Part shown: positions 9,640-20,054 of the stretch, piece by piece
Layout of the letters: every line of letters begins with the position of its first letter
Position numbering within the stretch: the first letter of the stretch is position 1
NCBI RefSeq assembly: GCF_002979535.1
Contig: NZ_PCPB01000002.1
Coordinates: 124,001 to 188,000 of the forward strand
Length of the DNA: 64,000 nt
Direction of reading: 5' to 3'
DNA from: Brevundimonas sp. MYb52
Lineage (GTDB): Bacteria; Pseudomonadota; Alphaproteobacteria; Caulobacterales; Caulobacteraceae
Made by a program: the position numbers and the translations under genes
The notes under the pieces: generated by a model
What the model was told of the DNA's origin: nothing
The model's input: only the letters and a program-made list of their open reading frames with translations
The model's database searches: none

Positions 9640-12600
9640 ATGGATGCAGACGACTTCATTCGCCGCTGGTCCGAGGCGCCGATCAGCGAACGCGCCCACT
9701 ACCAGACCTTCGTCGCCCAGTTGTGCCGCCTGATCGGCGTGGCGGCGCCAGACGACGAGCGGACCGGCGACCTCGACTACTGTTTCGAGCGGCCGGTGAA
9801 GTTCCTGCATGAGGACGGCGGCAGTCATCCCGGCTATATCGACTGCTACCGACGCGGCGCCTTCGTGCTGGAGGCCAAGCAGTCGGGCAAGCGCGGGGCG
9901 GGCGGGGCGCTGGACCCGCAGCCGCAACTGGCCCTGTTCGGCGGGCGCGGACGCAAGGCGGCGCCGGGGCCGTCCAACGCGCTGGAAACCCTGATGCGCA
10001 CGCCAAGCGTCAGGCCGAGAACTACGCCAAGGCCCTGGACGAGTGGCCGCCCTTCATCGTCGTCGTCGATGTGGGCCGGGCCATCGAGCTGTGGTCGGAC
10101 TTCGGGCGACAGGGCAAGGCCTATGTCCCGTTTCCCGACCGCGCCCGCTATCGCATCGAGATGGCCCATCTGCGCGATGAGGCGGTGCGGGATCGGCTGA
10201 GGCGCGTCTGGTCCGACCCGATGAGTCTCGACCCCGCCGCTCGCGTGGCCGAGGTGACGACCGACATCGCCGGACGGCTGGCCTGGCTGGTCCGCTCCAT
10301 CGGTGCGCGGGCGCCGGCGGGACCGTCCGGGCGGCCCGATGCCGTGACGAGGGCGGCGCGCGCCAATCAGACGGCCCTGTTCGTCATGCAATGCATCTTC
10401 GCCATGTTCGCCGACAGCGTCGGCCTGATAGAGGACAGGGGCTTCCGCCGCTTTCTGGAAAGCTATCGCGGTCAGGCGGATCAGTTTCATCTGGGCGCGG
10501 GCGACTTCTTTCGGCGGATGGATCAGGGCGGGCACTGTTCAGCCATTCGCCAGACCCTGCGCCGCTTCAACGGCGGCCTGTTCCGCCACGTCGCCGCCCT
10601 GCCGATCACCGAGGACGAGCTGGAGGCTCTGATCGCCGCCGCCCGGCGCGACTGGGCCTCGGTCGAGCCGGCCATTTTCGGCGCCCTTCTGGAACAGGCT
10701 CTGGCCCCGGACGAGCGGGCGGAACTGGGCGCCCACTATACGCCGCGCGCCTATGTTGAACGTCTGGTCGAGCCGACGCTGATGGAGCCGCTGCGCGCCG
10801 ACTGGGAGGCGGCCGAGGCCAGCGCCATCGGCCTGTTCATGGCGGGCGATCACAAGGGCGCGCGGCGGATGGTGCGCGACTTCCATCGCGATCTGTGCCG
10901 TATTCGCGTCCTCGACCCCGCCTGCGGGACGGGCAATTTCCTCTATGTCGCCATGGGCATGATGAAGGAGCTGGAAGGCGAGGTCCTGGCGGTTCTGGCC
11001 GAGATGGGGGAGGCGCAGGGCTCGCTGGCGCTGGACGGCCATACGGTCAGTCCCGAGCAGTTTTGGGGGCTGGAGAAGAACGCCTACGCCGCCTGGATCG
11101 CCGAGATGGTGATGTGGATCGGCTATCTGCAATGGCATTTCCGGGTCTATGGCGAGGCCAAGCCGTCCGAGCCGATCCTGCGCAATTTCGAGCGCATTCG
11201 TCAGACGGACGCCTTGCTGTCCTGGACGCGCGAGGAACTGGTGCGCGATGCGGCGGGGCGACCGGTTATGCGTGCGCGGCCTCGGCAGAGGGAGGGCGCC
11301 GCGCCGACGCTTTTTGATGCGAAGGCTGACGAGCGCGAGGTCGTTCGTCTGATCGACCCGCGTCCGACGCCGTGGCCGGACGTCCACTTCATCATCGGCA
11401 ACCCGCCCTTCATTGGCGGCAAGGACCTGAGGCGCGAGCTGGGCGACGGCTATGTCGACGCCCTGTGGCAGGTGCGGCAGGGGCGGTTCCGCTCGGCCGA
11501 TCTGGTCACGGCCTGGTGGGACCGGGCGGCGGATATCCTGACGGCCAAGGGGTCCAGCCTGCGCCGGTTCGGCTTCATCACCACCAACTCGATCACCCAG
11601 ACCTTTTCTCGCCGGGTGCTGGAGCATCACCTGAAGGGCGAGCCGCCGATGCGGCTGACCTTCGCTATTCCCGACCACCCCTGGATCAAGGGCGGGGATC
11701 GCGCCGCCGTCCGCATCGCCATGACCGTGGCCGAGCGCGGAGAGCCGGACGGGCAGGGGCGGTTGCTAAGCGTGGCAGCCGAAACGGGGCTGCATACCGA
11801 CGCGCCGGAAATCGTCTTTAGCGAGGAGAGGGGGACGATCTCGGCGGACTTGTCAGTCAGTGCGCCAGTGTCTGACGCCGTGCCGCTGAAAGCCAACGCC
11901 GCCTTGGCCATGCGCGGGGTGCAACTGATGGGGGCGGGCTTCATCGTCGCGCCGGATCGGGCGGCGGCCCTGTTGTCGGCGTCGGAGCCGGAGGCGGTCT
12001 CGCCGATCCGAGCCTATCGCAACGGGCGCGATCTAGCGGACCGTCCGCGCGGCGTGAACGTCATCGACCTGTTCGGCTGGGAGGAGGGCGAGGCAAGGCG
12101 GCGGCACCCGGCTATTTTTCAGCACGTGCTGGAAACGGTGAAGCCCGAGCGGGACCGCAACAACCGGGCCTCCTATCGCGACAACTGGTGGATTTTCGGC
12201 GAACCGCGCCGCGAGCTGCGTCCGGCGCTGGAAGGGCTGGGCCGCTTCATCGCCACCGTCGAGACGGCCAAACACCGCTGGTTCCGGTTTCTGGACGCGG
12301 ACATCCTGCCGGACAACAAGCTGGTGGTGGTCGCCAGCGACGACGCGGCCATTCTGGGCGTCCTGTCCTCGCGTCTGCATCAGCAGTGGTTTGTGGTCAA
12401 CTCGGCGCGGATCGGCGTCTATGACGGCGACGCCGTCTATGTGAAGGGCGCCTGTTTCGACGCCTTCCCCTTTCCAGATTTGTCAGGGCGAGCCAGGGCT
12501 GAGATCGAGATCCTGGCCGACGAGATCGACGGATTGCGAACCAAGGTCATGGCGCAGCATGATTTCCTGACCATGACCGGCCTCTACAACGCGCGGGCGC

Positions 12601-13121
12601 GGCTGGTGGCTGGCGCGCCCCTGACCGAGGCCGAGCGCGTGATTCACGACGCGGGCTGCATCGGCCTGCTGGACCATCTGCATCGGCGCCTCGATGCGGC
12701 GGTCATGGCGGCCTACGGCTGGCCGGCCGACCTGTCGGCGCAGGAGGTGGTGGCGCGTCTGGTCGCCCTGAACCGCGAGCGCGCCGTCGAGGAGGCGCGT
12801 GGCGAGGTGCGGTTCCTGCGTCCCGACTTCCAGGCCGGGCGCGTGAAGACCTCGCGTCGTGCGGTGCAGATCGAAGCGACGCTCGATGTTTCGGCCAGCC
12901 TGCCGTCCTTGCCCGAGGCGCCGGGGGCGATGGCCTCGGCCCTGCTGCACGCCTTACGGCAAGAAGGCGTGCCGGTCGGCCCGCGCGCCCTGGCGGCCCG
13001 ATTTGGCGGTCGTCGCGGACGGCGGATGGAAGATCGTATCGAACAGACTCTGGCGGTTCTGGCCGTGGCTGGATCTGTGCAGCGCACGTCGGACGGATGG
13101 TTCACCCCGCGCCGCGTCTGA
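9640..13121 (+). pseudogene. MmeI-like type IIL restriction-modification enzyme, frameshifted
   Basis: A single polypeptide that should carry both nuclease and N6-adenine methyltransferase is split in two frames. Part one has the nuclease motif: Asp68, then Glu78-Ala-Lys80 in VLEAKQ, the D-X9-EXK spacing of MmeI. The frame breaks at about 9997-10001 after ETLMR. The next frame continues with AKRQAENYAKALDEW, PPFIVVVDVG and AIELWSDFG, which is clearly the same protein. Part two holds SAM motif I (DPACGTGNFL, about 10908) and motif IV (GNPPF, about 11400), then target-recognition and C-terminal regions, ending at 13121. Restoring one base would give about 1,160 residues, normal for the family. 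The methyltransferase part could still be made from an internal start. A sequencing error is the alternative. Confidence 0.85.
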
Positions 13122-13157
13122 TGTTAGCGTCGGCTTCTGGAATCGGGGGCGATCAGG

Positions 13158-14744
13158 ATGACGCAATCACAGACGGACGTCGTCATCCTGGGCGGCGGGC
13201 ACAACGGCCTAGTCTGCGCCTTCTATCTGGCGCGCGCCGGGCTGAAGGTCACGGTGCTGGAAAGGCGCGGCGTTGTCGGCGGGGCGGCGGTGACCGAGGA
13301 GTTCCATCCCGGTTTCCGCAACTCGACCGCCAGCTACACCGTCAGCCTGCTGAACCCGCGCGTCATCGCCGAAATGGAACTGCCCCGCCACGGCCTGCGG
13401 GTGGTCGAGCGCCGCGCGGCCAACTTTCTGCCCTTTGACGACGGCCGCTACCTGCTCACCGGCGAGGGGCGGACCCAGGCCGAGGTGGCCAAGTTCTCGA
13501 CCCGCGACGCCGAGCGCCTGCCCGACTATGAGGCGCGGCTGGAGACGGTCGCCGCCATCCTGCGCGACCTGATCCTGACCACCCCGCCGAACGTGGTCGA
13601 AGGCGGCTGGCTGGCGGCCCTGCCGGAAATGCTGAAGGCGGCCTCTCTGGGGCGGCGGGTCGCGGGGCTGGATCTGGCGACGCAGCGCGACTTGCTGGAC
13701 CTGTTCGCCAAGTCGGCGGGCGACTGGCTGGACGGCTGGTTCGAGAGCGATCCGATCAAGGCCCTGTTCGGCTTCGACAGCGTCGTCGGCAACTACGCCA
13801 GCCCCTATACCCCCGGTTCGGCCTATGTCCTGCTGCACCACGTCTTCGGCGAGGTGAACGGCAAGAAGGGGGCCTGGGGGCACGCCATCGGCGGCATGGG
13901 CGCTATCACCCAGGCCATGGCCGCCGCCTGCGCCGAGCAGGGCGTCGAGGTGCGTCTGGATGCGCCGGTCGCCGAGGTTCTGACCGAAAAGGGCAGGGCG
14001 GTCGGCGCCGTGACCGAGACGGGCGACATGATCCGCGCCCGCGCCGTCGTCTCGAACCTGCACCCGCGCCTGCTGTTCGACCGGCTGGTTGATCCCGCCG
14101 TGGTCCCGGCGGACTTCACCGAGCGGATGAGCCGCTACGCCTCGGGCTCGGGCACCTTCCGCATGAATGTGGCCCTGTCCGAGCTGCCGCGCTTCACCGC
14201 CTTGCCGGGGGCGGGCGATCACCTGACGGCGGGCATCATCATCGCGCCGACCCTGGCCTATATGGACCGCGCCCACGCCGAGGCGCGGCTGAACGGTTGG
14301 TCGTCCAAGCCGATCGTCGAGATGCTGATCCCCTCGACCCTGGACGACAGCCTGGCCCCGAAGGGACAGCACGTCGCCAGCCTGTTCTGTCAGCATGTTT
14401 CGCCCGATCTGGCGGACGAGCATCGCGACACGGTGGCCGACCTGATGATCGAGACGGTCGAGGCCCATGCGCCGGGGTTCAAGGCCTCGGTAGTCGGGCG
14501 GCTGGCGCTGGGGCCACGCGATCTGGAGCGGCGCTTCGGCCTGATCGGCGGCGACATCTTCCACGGGCGGCTAACGCTGGATCAGCTGTTCAGCGCCCGG
14601 CCGGTTCTGGGTCATGCGGATCACCGGATGCCGGTGGCGGGCCTCTATCTGTGCGGATCGGGCGCCCATCCCGGCGGCGGCGTCACCGGCGCGCCGGGGC
14701 ACAATGCCGCGCGCGCCGTGTTAAAGGACATCAAGCCAGGCTGA
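13158..14744 (+). CDS. PYROXD2-like FAD-dependent oxidoreductase
   Basis: This 528-residue flavoprotein belongs to the phytoene-desaturase-like superfamily, closest by appearance to the PYROXD2 group. The N-terminal Rossmann motif VVILGGGHNGLVCAFYLARAG binds FAD, followed by the second glycine motif VVGGAAVTEEFHPGF. The C-terminal FAD motif is GLYLCGSGAHPGGGVTGAPGHNAAR. In mid-protein GGMGAITQAMAAA is also shared with this group. The substrate is unknown. The HPGF and SGAHPGGGV motifs separate it from true carotenoid desaturases. It begins 36 bases after the type IIL gene, and its last 14 bases overlap the convergent receiver gene. Confidence 0.88.
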   Translation: MTQSQTDVVILGGGHNGLVCAFYLARAGLKVTVLERRGVVGGAAVTEEFHPGFRNSTASYTVSLLNPRVIAEMELPRHGLRVVERRAANFLPFDDGRYLLTGEGRTQAEVAKFSTRDAERLPDYEARLETVAAILRDLILTTPPNVVEGGWLAALPEMLKAASLGRRVAGLDLATQRDLLDLFAKSAGDWLDGWFESDPIKALFGFDSVVGNYASPYTPGSAYVLLHHVFGEVNGKKGAWGHAIGGMGAITQAMAAACAEQGVEVRLDAPVAEVLTEKGRAVGAVTETGDMIRARAVVSNLHPRLLFDRLVDPAVVPADFTERMSRYASGSGTFRMNVALSELPRFTALPGAGDHLTAGIIIAPTLAYMDRAHAEARLNGWSSKPIVEMLIPSTLDDSLAPKGQHVASLFCQHVSPDLADEHRDTVADLMIETVEAHAPGFKASVVGRLALGPRDLERRFGLIGGDIFHGRLTLDQLFSARPVLGHADHRMPVAGLYLCGSGAHPGGGVTGAPGHNAARAVLKDIKPG

Positions 14745-15108
14745 TGTTCATGGCGCGCATCAGGGCGTCGCGAATGGCGCCTTCGGTAAAGGGCTTCTGG
14801 ATGGTCGGGTGGCCGCGCCAGTGCTCGGGCAGACCTGCCTCGCCATAGCCTGTCGAGAAGACGAAGGGCACGCCCCGCGCCTTTAGCGCCTCGGCCACGG
14901 GAAAGACCTCGCGGCCCGCCACGTTGACGTCCAGCAGGGCGGCGTCCAGCGCCCCTTCGGTCGTGACGGCCAACAGGCCGTCGTCGATATTGGATTCCGG
15001 CCCGACCACGGCGCAACCCATGTCGTCCAGGATGGTCTCCAGCAACATGGCCACCAGGGACTCGTCTTCGATCACCAGAACGCGACGGCCCTGCAAAGCT
15101 CTGGTCAT
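14731..15108 (-). CDS. Single-domain response regulator
   Basis: A 125-residue CheY-like receiver with no output domain. The acidic pocket is Glu14-Asp15 (VIEDES), the phospho-acceptor is Asp60 (ALLDVN), and the conserved Ser/Thr (FSTGY) and Lys105 (IQKPF) are present. Its ATG overlaps the stop of the upstream HWE kinase gene, so the two are coupled and are very likely partners. The VFSTGYGEAGLP segment is typical of receivers paired with HWE/HisKA_2 kinases in alphaproteobacteria. With no DNA-binding domain it probably acts by protein contact or as a phosphate sink. Confidence 0.9.
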   Translation of the reverse strand: MTRALQGRRVLVIEDESLVAMLLETILDDMGCAVVGPESNIDDGLLAVTTEGALDAALLDVNVAGREVFPVAEALKARGVPFVFSTGYGEAGLPEHWRGHPTIQKPFTEGAIRDALMRAMNISLA

Positions 15109-16616
15109 GCGGCTTCCTTGGTCAAGGGAATGGTGATCTCGGCGGTGAAGCCGTCATCGCGGTAATGCATCTGCACCGTGCCTGCCAGATCATGTCTTAC
15201 GTTTCGCTCGATCAAACGGCTGCCGAAGCCCCGCCGTTCCGGTGGAGCGACTGAAGGCCCGCCGGTCTCGCGCCAGACAATGCCGAGATGCGGATTGTTC
15301 AGGTCCGCCACGGACCAGTCGACCAGCACGCGTCCCTCGCCCGGCGACAGGGCGCCATACTTGGCGGCGTTGGTGGCCAGTTCGTGGAAGATCATCCCCA
15401 GCGACACGGCCATGGCCGGGTCCAACGCCACGTTCGGCCCGTTCAGGGTCAGGCGGTGCAGGCCGTGGGCCGTGGTTTCGTGCTCCAGAACCTCGCGCAG
15501 GTCCGCGCCCTCCCAGTGGCTGCGGGTCAGCAGGTCGTGGGTGTGCGACAGCGACAGGATGCGCGACTGGAAGGTCTCGGCGAAGGAACGCGGGTCCTCA
15601 TGCGAGCGCGCGGTCTGCATGGCGATCGACTGGACCGTGGCCAGGGTGTTCTTCACGCGGTGGTTCAGTTCGTCGATCATCAGCTTCTGACGTTCGGCGG
15701 CCATGACCGTGTCGGTGACGTCATGCCCCTGAACGAAGACGCCGACGATCTCGCCGCCGTCGTTGCGGATCGGCTGGTAGATGAAGTTGAGGTAGCGGGT
15801 CGCCAGCAGGCCGTTGGGCGTCTGCTGCAGTTGCACCGGGCTCTGGCGTCCCTGGAAGGGCTCGCCCGTTGCCAGCACCTCGTCGAGGAAGTCGTAATAG
15901 CCCTGACCCGCCAGTTCCGGCAGGGCCTCGCGAATGGGTTTGCCGACCACATCGCGGTGGCCGATCAACTGGCCATAGGCGCCGTTGTGCAACTGGATCA
16001 CGTGCTGCGGGCCGTTCAACACCGCGACAAAGCCCGGCGTCTGCATGAACATGTCCAGCAGTTGCCGCCGTTCCGTTTCCAGCCGCCGATTGTCGGCCTG
16101 CACGCTCAGGGCGCGACGGAACATGCCGCCGCCGATCAGGCTGTCTAGCGCTGAAGAGGAGTCTTCTGGCCTCAGCCGCCCGACCTGACGGCGCAGCCGC
16201 TCCAGCTCGGTGATGTCGCTAGTGTGCTGCAGGATATGGGTGACCTGGCCGGACGCGTCCTTGATCGGTGTGTGGGTGCAACTCCAATAGCGGTCATCAT
16301 ACAGGATCGAGCCGTCGTCCTGCTCGATCGGGATCGGGTAGTGCAGCACGGCCAGATTGTCCGGCTGTCCCGTCGCCAGAACCTTCTCGAACGACGCCGC
16401 CAGTTGTTTGGCGTTCTCAGGCGCTTCCTCGCCCGGTCCGGCGTCGAACGCCTGCATCACCGGCTGGCCCAGCAGATCCTCACGGCGGCGATGGGTGACG
16501 TCCAGATAGGCCTGGTTCATGCCTGCATAGCGAAGCTGGGCGTCCAGCAGCATGTAAGGGTTGGGCGAGGCGTCGAACGCTGCGACCAGATCGATTGTCT
16601 TGGCGAGTGTTCGCAA
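15105..16616 (-). CDS. PAS-PAS HWE-family sensor histidine kinase
   Basis: A soluble 503-residue kinase with no membrane segment. Two PAS domains occupy about residues 10-140 and 185-305, joined by a helix. The HWE dimerisation region begins at ELNHRVKNTLATVQSIA with phospho-acceptor His319. It is followed by the ATP-binding part with HELATNAAKYGALS as the N box, the WRETGGPSV segment and GFGSRLIER. The PAS region lacks the GRNCRFLQ-type cysteine motif of LOV domains, so it is probably not a classical LOV sensor. It is coupled to the single-domain receiver through a four-base stop/start overlap. The signal sensed is unknown; related pairs act in general stress control. Confidence 0.9.
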   Translation of the reverse strand: MRTLAKTIDLVAAFDASPNPYMLLDAQLRYAGMNQAYLDVTHRRREDLLGQPVMQAFDAGPGEEAPENAKQLAASFEKVLATGQPDNLAVLHYPIPIEQDDGSILYDDRYWSCTHTPIKDASGQVTHILQHTSDITELERLRRQVGRLRPEDSSSALDSLIGGGMFRRALSVQADNRRLETERRQLLDMFMQTPGFVAVLNGPQHVIQLHNGAYGQLIGHRDVVGKPIREALPELAGQGYYDFLDEVLATGEPFQGRQSPVQLQQTPNGLLATRYLNFIYQPIRNDGGEIVGVFVQGHDVTDTVMAAERQKLMIDELNHRVKNTLATVQSIAMQTARSHEDPRSFAETFQSRILSLSHTHDLLTRSHWEGADLREVLEHETTAHGLHRLTLNGPNVALDPAMAVSLGMIFHELATNAAKYGALSPGEGRVLVDWSVADLNNPHLGIVWRETGGPSVAPPERRGFGSRLIERNVRHDLAGTVQMHYRDDGFTAEITIPLTKEAA

Positions 16617-16746
16617 TCCCGTCCCCCAGCATTCTCCACCCTAACGCCGGCCGCGCACAAAGGGTGCGTGTTCCTGCCGCGAAAAATCAGGGAATGTCTA
16701 GCGGTGGCGCCTCATTGTGAAAACGAACGTTTTCAACCTCGCCCGC

Positions 16747-17889
16747 TCAGGCGCTGGCGCCGAGGCTGTCCGCCAGGGTCCAATACATCGGCTTGGGGCT
16801 GTAGGCCTCATCATAGGGCAGGCCCCGATTTGCGCCGCGGGCAGCGAGAACGCGCGTGTCGCCATGCTCGGTCAGCCAGGAAAACTTGTCGGTCAGGCCC
16901 CAGGTCACGACCCCGCGCACCTCGGGGAAGGCGAGCATGACGTCAAGATAACGTCGTGTCTCGTCCGCCACCTTCTGATCGCGGGCGGCGGTCGTATGGG
17001 CGGCGTCCGTCTCCTTGACGTCCAGTTCGGTCACGGTGATGTCCAGGCCCAGGTCGATCAGGGCCTTGGTCATGTCCTGTAGGCCAGCCGTGTCGATCGG
17101 GCCTTTGGACAGGTCGAGGTGGGCCTGAACCCCGACGCCGTCCAGTGGGACGTCGGCGGCGCGCAGACGGCGCGCCAGGGCGACGAAGGCCTGGCGGCGC
17201 GCCTTGTCGACCGGGTTGCCGTATTCGAAGCCATAGTCGTTGATGACCAGATGGGCGTTGGGGGCGTGGGACCGGGCCTCTTCCATCGCCCGTTCGATGT
17301 AGGTGGGGCCAAAGGCGCGGAAGAAGGTGTTGCGGCGCAGGTTGCGCGCGCCGGCCTCGGTGTCGATGGGCTCGTTGATCACGTCCCATTCGTCGATGCG
17401 CGAGCCATAGCGGCCCAGCACGCGAGAGAAGTGCTCGGACATCAGCCGCCAGTCGCGCTGCGCGAGCATTTCACGCTTGGCCCAGTCGGGCGTGCTTTGG
17501 TCCCATAGCAGGGTGTGGCCGCGCACCCGCAGGCCGTTTTCATCGGAGAAGGCCAGAAGATCATCGACCGGGGCGAAGTTGAACTGGCCCTTGCGCCATT
17601 CCAGAGAATTCCATTTCAGATGGATCTCGGGGGTCAGGACCTCGCAGTCGCGCAGCACGGCGGCGCGCAGAGCCTTGTCCTGACGCAGATGTTCGGCGCG
17701 AGCGGCGGCGCCGAAATAGCGGCCGCCGCTGCGAGCGGCGCGGGACAGGGACGGAACGGAAGCGGATGCATCGGGCAGGGCGGCGCCTTCCCCCTCGGGC
17801 CTGGCCCAGACCCCGTGGGGCGTAACGGACAAGGCCGGGACCAGCGCAAGGCCGGTCAATATGGACCGTCGTGACGGAAGCGTCAGCAT
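16747..17889 (-). CDS. Exported GH10 endo-beta-1,4-xylanase
   Basis: Glycoside hydrolase family 10 enzyme that cleaves beta-1,4-xylan or related xylose polymers by a retaining mechanism. The acid/base is Glu173 in WDVINEP and the nucleophile is Glu288 in VTELDV. Other family marks are LKWNSLEW, GHTLLW and the late VVTWGLTDKFSWL. The N-terminus carries a twin-arginine type signal (PSRRSILTGLALVPAL), implying folded export to the periplasm or beyond. No carbohydrate-binding module is attached. It is the last gene of a minus-strand run that includes UDP-xylose synthase and a GT2 synthase, so it may trim a self-made polymer and not, or not only, degrade plant xylan. Confidence 0.94.
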   Translation of the reverse strand: MLTLPSRRSILTGLALVPALSVTPHGVWARPEGEGAALPDASASVPSLSRAARSGGRYFGAAARAEHLRQDKALRAAVLRDCEVLTPEIHLKWNSLEWRKGQFNFAPVDDLLAFSDENGLRVRGHTLLWDQSTPDWAKREMLAQRDWRLMSEHFSRVLGRYGSRIDEWDVINEPIDTEAGARNLRRNTFFRAFGPTYIERAMEEARSHAPNAHLVINDYGFEYGNPVDKARRQAFVALARRLRAADVPLDGVGVQAHLDLSKGPIDTAGLQDMTKALIDLGLDITVTELDVKETDAAHTTAARDQKVADETRRYLDVMLAFPEVRGVVTWGLTDKFSWLTEHGDTRVLAARGANRGLPYDEAYSPKPMYWTLADSLGASA

Positions 17890-18086
17890 ACTGCGCTCAA
17901 CCTTCTCAAGCTACGGAGAAGAACAAGCGCTATTCGTTAGGCCTCCGAAGATAATGCGGAGTTAACGATTGCTGGTGGGTGATTTTAGGGCGGGAATGCA
18001 GTCGTCATTGGGCTGACCGTCAAGGTCAAGCTTGAGAGTGTTCTGATAAGCGCCGCAGTTTAACGGGCCAGCGGCTCCATCCCGAA

Positions 18087-18818
18087 CTAGAAACTGCGAT
18101 AGAAGCCGACGCGGACATAGCCGTCGGAATCCCGGTCGTCCCCGTCGCTGAAACCGGCCGAGATCTGGAATTCCGCCTGTTCGCCGACCTTCACGCCCAG
18201 CACCGGGCCGATGCGGTAGGCGCTGTAGTTGGAATCGCCGTCGGCGCCGATCTCGACGCCTGCCCGCACGCGACCCGAAGACCCCACCGTGTGCGTCAGG
18301 CTGGCCTGTGCGTCGTAGTCGTCCAACTGGAAGCCATAGGCGCCATACCAATCGACGCGCCACGGACCAGACACATGACCGCCGTCGACGCTGACCATCA
18401 TCTCGCCCTGGCCGCCGTCGCGGCGGTTGCCGGGGTCGCCGGGGCTGAGGTCGGTGTCGACGTAGCGATAGCCCAGGCCCACGCTGCCCCAGGTCGGGCC
18501 CGTCCCGAAGCGATAGACCATTTCCGCCTGAGCCCCGGTGAAGTCCGCGTCGATCGTGACCGGGCCGTTCTGGTAGTCGTAGCCGCCAGTATAGACCACG
18601 CCGCGCACGGCCCAGCCCTTGCCGTCGACCGGGCCGGGCAGGCCGACTGTGGCGCCGACGTAGGCGGAGTCCGCGACATCCAGCTTGCCGCCGGCGAAAA
18701 CCGTCACGTCGCTCTGCGCCGCGGCGGTTCCGGCCCATCCGGTCGCGCCGAGTGCGATCAGGGCGGCGGCGAACGAGGTCTTCGATGCTAGGCGACGCGG
18801 TTGGTCGGTCATGAACAT
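18087..18818 (-). CDS. BcsS-like outer-membrane beta-barrel protein
   Basis: A 243-residue exported protein with signal peptide ending near GTAAAQS. The mature part is a series of alternating amphipathic strands ending in the aromatic VRVGFYRSF, which suggests an outer-membrane barrel. Glycine-rich strands such as GVVYTGGYDYQNGP and GSVGLGYRYVDTD, and the DWYGAYGFQLDDYDAQASL segment, resemble the cellulose biosynthesis protein BcsS family. That assignment is from recall of the family pattern and needs a profile search. Its position between a GT2/epimerase block and a xylanase fits a role in passing or anchoring a polysaccharide at the outer membrane. It is separated from the epimerase by 87 bases. 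Confidence 0.68.
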   Translation of the reverse strand: MFMTDQPRRLASKTSFAAALIALGATGWAGTAAAQSDVTVFAGGKLDVADSAYVGATVGLPGPVDGKGWAVRGVVYTGGYDYQNGPVTIDADFTGAQAEMVYRFGTGPTWGSVGLGYRYVDTDLSPGDPGNRRDGGQGEMMVSVDGGHVSGPWRVDWYGAYGFQLDDYDAQASLTHTVGSSGRVRAGVEIGADGDSNYSAYRIGPVLGVKVGEQAEFQISAGFSDGDDRDSDGYVRVGFYRSF

Positions 18819-18905
18819 TCCCTAACGATAGTATCGATCGCGCCGCCTTGCCGGCGACGCCGAGGAAGGCGCTTCAGCTAAGCTGGATCATTTTGGTTAA
18901 TACTT

Positions 18906-20042
18906 TCAGACGACCAATTTTCCTCTCGCCAGCTCGGCCAGGCATTCAGCGCTGCGGTCGACCGGCGCCTTTGTCCGCGACACCCAGGCGATCAGTTCCT
19001 CCATGCCGGTGTCCATGTCGCGTTCAGGCCTGAAGCCATAGGCGCGCTCAATCTTGGAGATGTCGCCGAAGCAATGTCGGATGTCGCCGACGCGGTATTT
19101 GTTGAGCACCTCAGGGGCGATGTTCTTGCCCAGCAGACGGGCCAGGACGCCGGCGATCTCATTGACCGAGATCGGGGTGCCGCTGCCGACGTTGAACACG
19201 TCCCAGCTCTCCTGCTGGCTGTCCAGAACGGTGGCGAAGGCACGGGCCACGTCCTGGACGTGAACGAAATCGCGCATCTGGCGGCCGTCCTCGAACACCA
19301 ACGGGGGTTGGTCGTTCAACAGGCGTGAGATGAAGATGGCGGCGACCCCGGTGTAGGGATTGCTGAGCGCCTGGCGCGAGCCATAGGCGTTGAACAGACG
19401 CAGGGCGACGGTCGGGATTTGAAGCGCCCGCCCGACCGAGAGGAACATCTCCTCGTGGTCGCGTTTGTTGACGGCGTAGATGGAGTTGGGCTGCAACAGC
19501 TTGTCTTCCGCCGTGGGGACGGGTTCCAACTCCTCGCCGTCGATCATGATCTCCCACTGGCGCGCCTCAAGCTGGGCGTGGGGTCGAACATCGGCGGTGA
19601 CGTGGGTGTGGGTCGAGGGGCGGACGTAGTCGCCCTCGCCATAGATCGACATGGACGAGGCCACGGCGATCCGTTCAACCTTGTGCGGCTTCTGCGACAG
19701 CACCTCCAGCATTACGGCGGCGGCCATGACGTTGTTGCGCGTATAGTCGACGATATTGGTCATGCTCTGGCCGACCCCGACCGAGGCAGCGAGGTGAGCC
19801 AGGTGGGTCACGCCGTCCAGTGCGGCCTCGAACACGCCTTCGTCCAGGATGTCGCCCCTGATGCGGCGCGGGCGAGGGTCGAGGTAGATGGGCCAGCCGT
19901 CAGCGTCCATCTCGCCGTCGCCGTGGACCTGTGGAGACAGGCTGTCGAGCACGCTGACGCGATAGCCGCGCGCCAGCATGGCGTCGACCAGATGCGAGCC
20001 GATGAAGCCAGCGCCGCCCGTGATCAGAATATGCTTGTCCAT
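18906..20042 (-). CDS. NAD-dependent nucleotide-sugar epimerase (SDR family)
   Basis: Extended short-chain dehydrogenase acting on an NDP-sugar. The NAD-binding motif is ILITGGAGFIGSH at the N-terminus. The catalytic Ser lies in VASSMSIYGEG and the Tyr-Lys pair in IYAVNKRDHE. The substrate-loop RLFNAYGSRQALSNPYTGV and C-terminal FNVGSGTPISVNEIA agree with dTDP-L-rhamnose 4-epimerase or UDP-hexose epimerase relatives. The unusually long insertion before IYAVNK (about residues 125-165) favours the rhamnose 4-epimerase-like group. The exact sugar cannot be fixed from sequence. It lies 12 bases after the GT2 gene and is surely in the same transcript. Confidence 0.85.
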   Translation of the reverse strand: MDKHILITGGAGFIGSHLVDAMLARGYRVSVLDSLSPQVHGDGEMDADGWPIYLDPRPRRIRGDILDEGVFEAALDGVTHLAHLAASVGVGQSMTNIVDYTRNNVMAAAVMLEVLSQKPHKVERIAVASSMSIYGEGDYVRPSTHTHVTADVRPHAQLEARQWEIMIDGEELEPVPTAEDKLLQPNSIYAVNKRDHEEMFLSVGRALQIPTVALRLFNAYGSRQALSNPYTGVAAIFISRLLNDQPPLVFEDGRQMRDFVHVQDVARAFATVLDSQQESWDVFNVGSGTPISVNEIAGVLARLLGKNIAPEVLNKYRVGDIRHCFGDISKIERAYGFRPERDMDTGMEELIAWVSRTKAPVDRSAECLAELARGKLVV

Positions 20043-20054
20043 GACCGCACCCGC

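Noticed and set aside
10071..13121. Calling the methyltransferase part a separate complete gene
   Set aside because: Similarity continues upstream across the frame change, and the nuclease motif lies in the first part. One broken gene explains both better.
13158..14744. Carotenoid (phytoene) desaturase
   Set aside because: The superfamily is right, but the motifs fit the PYROXD2-like group and no carotenoid gene adjoins it, so a carotenoid role is not claimed.
17962..18738. An alternative minus-strand frame over the BcsS-like gene
   Set aside because: It is Arg-rich without structure, while the other frame has a signal peptide and regular beta-strands.
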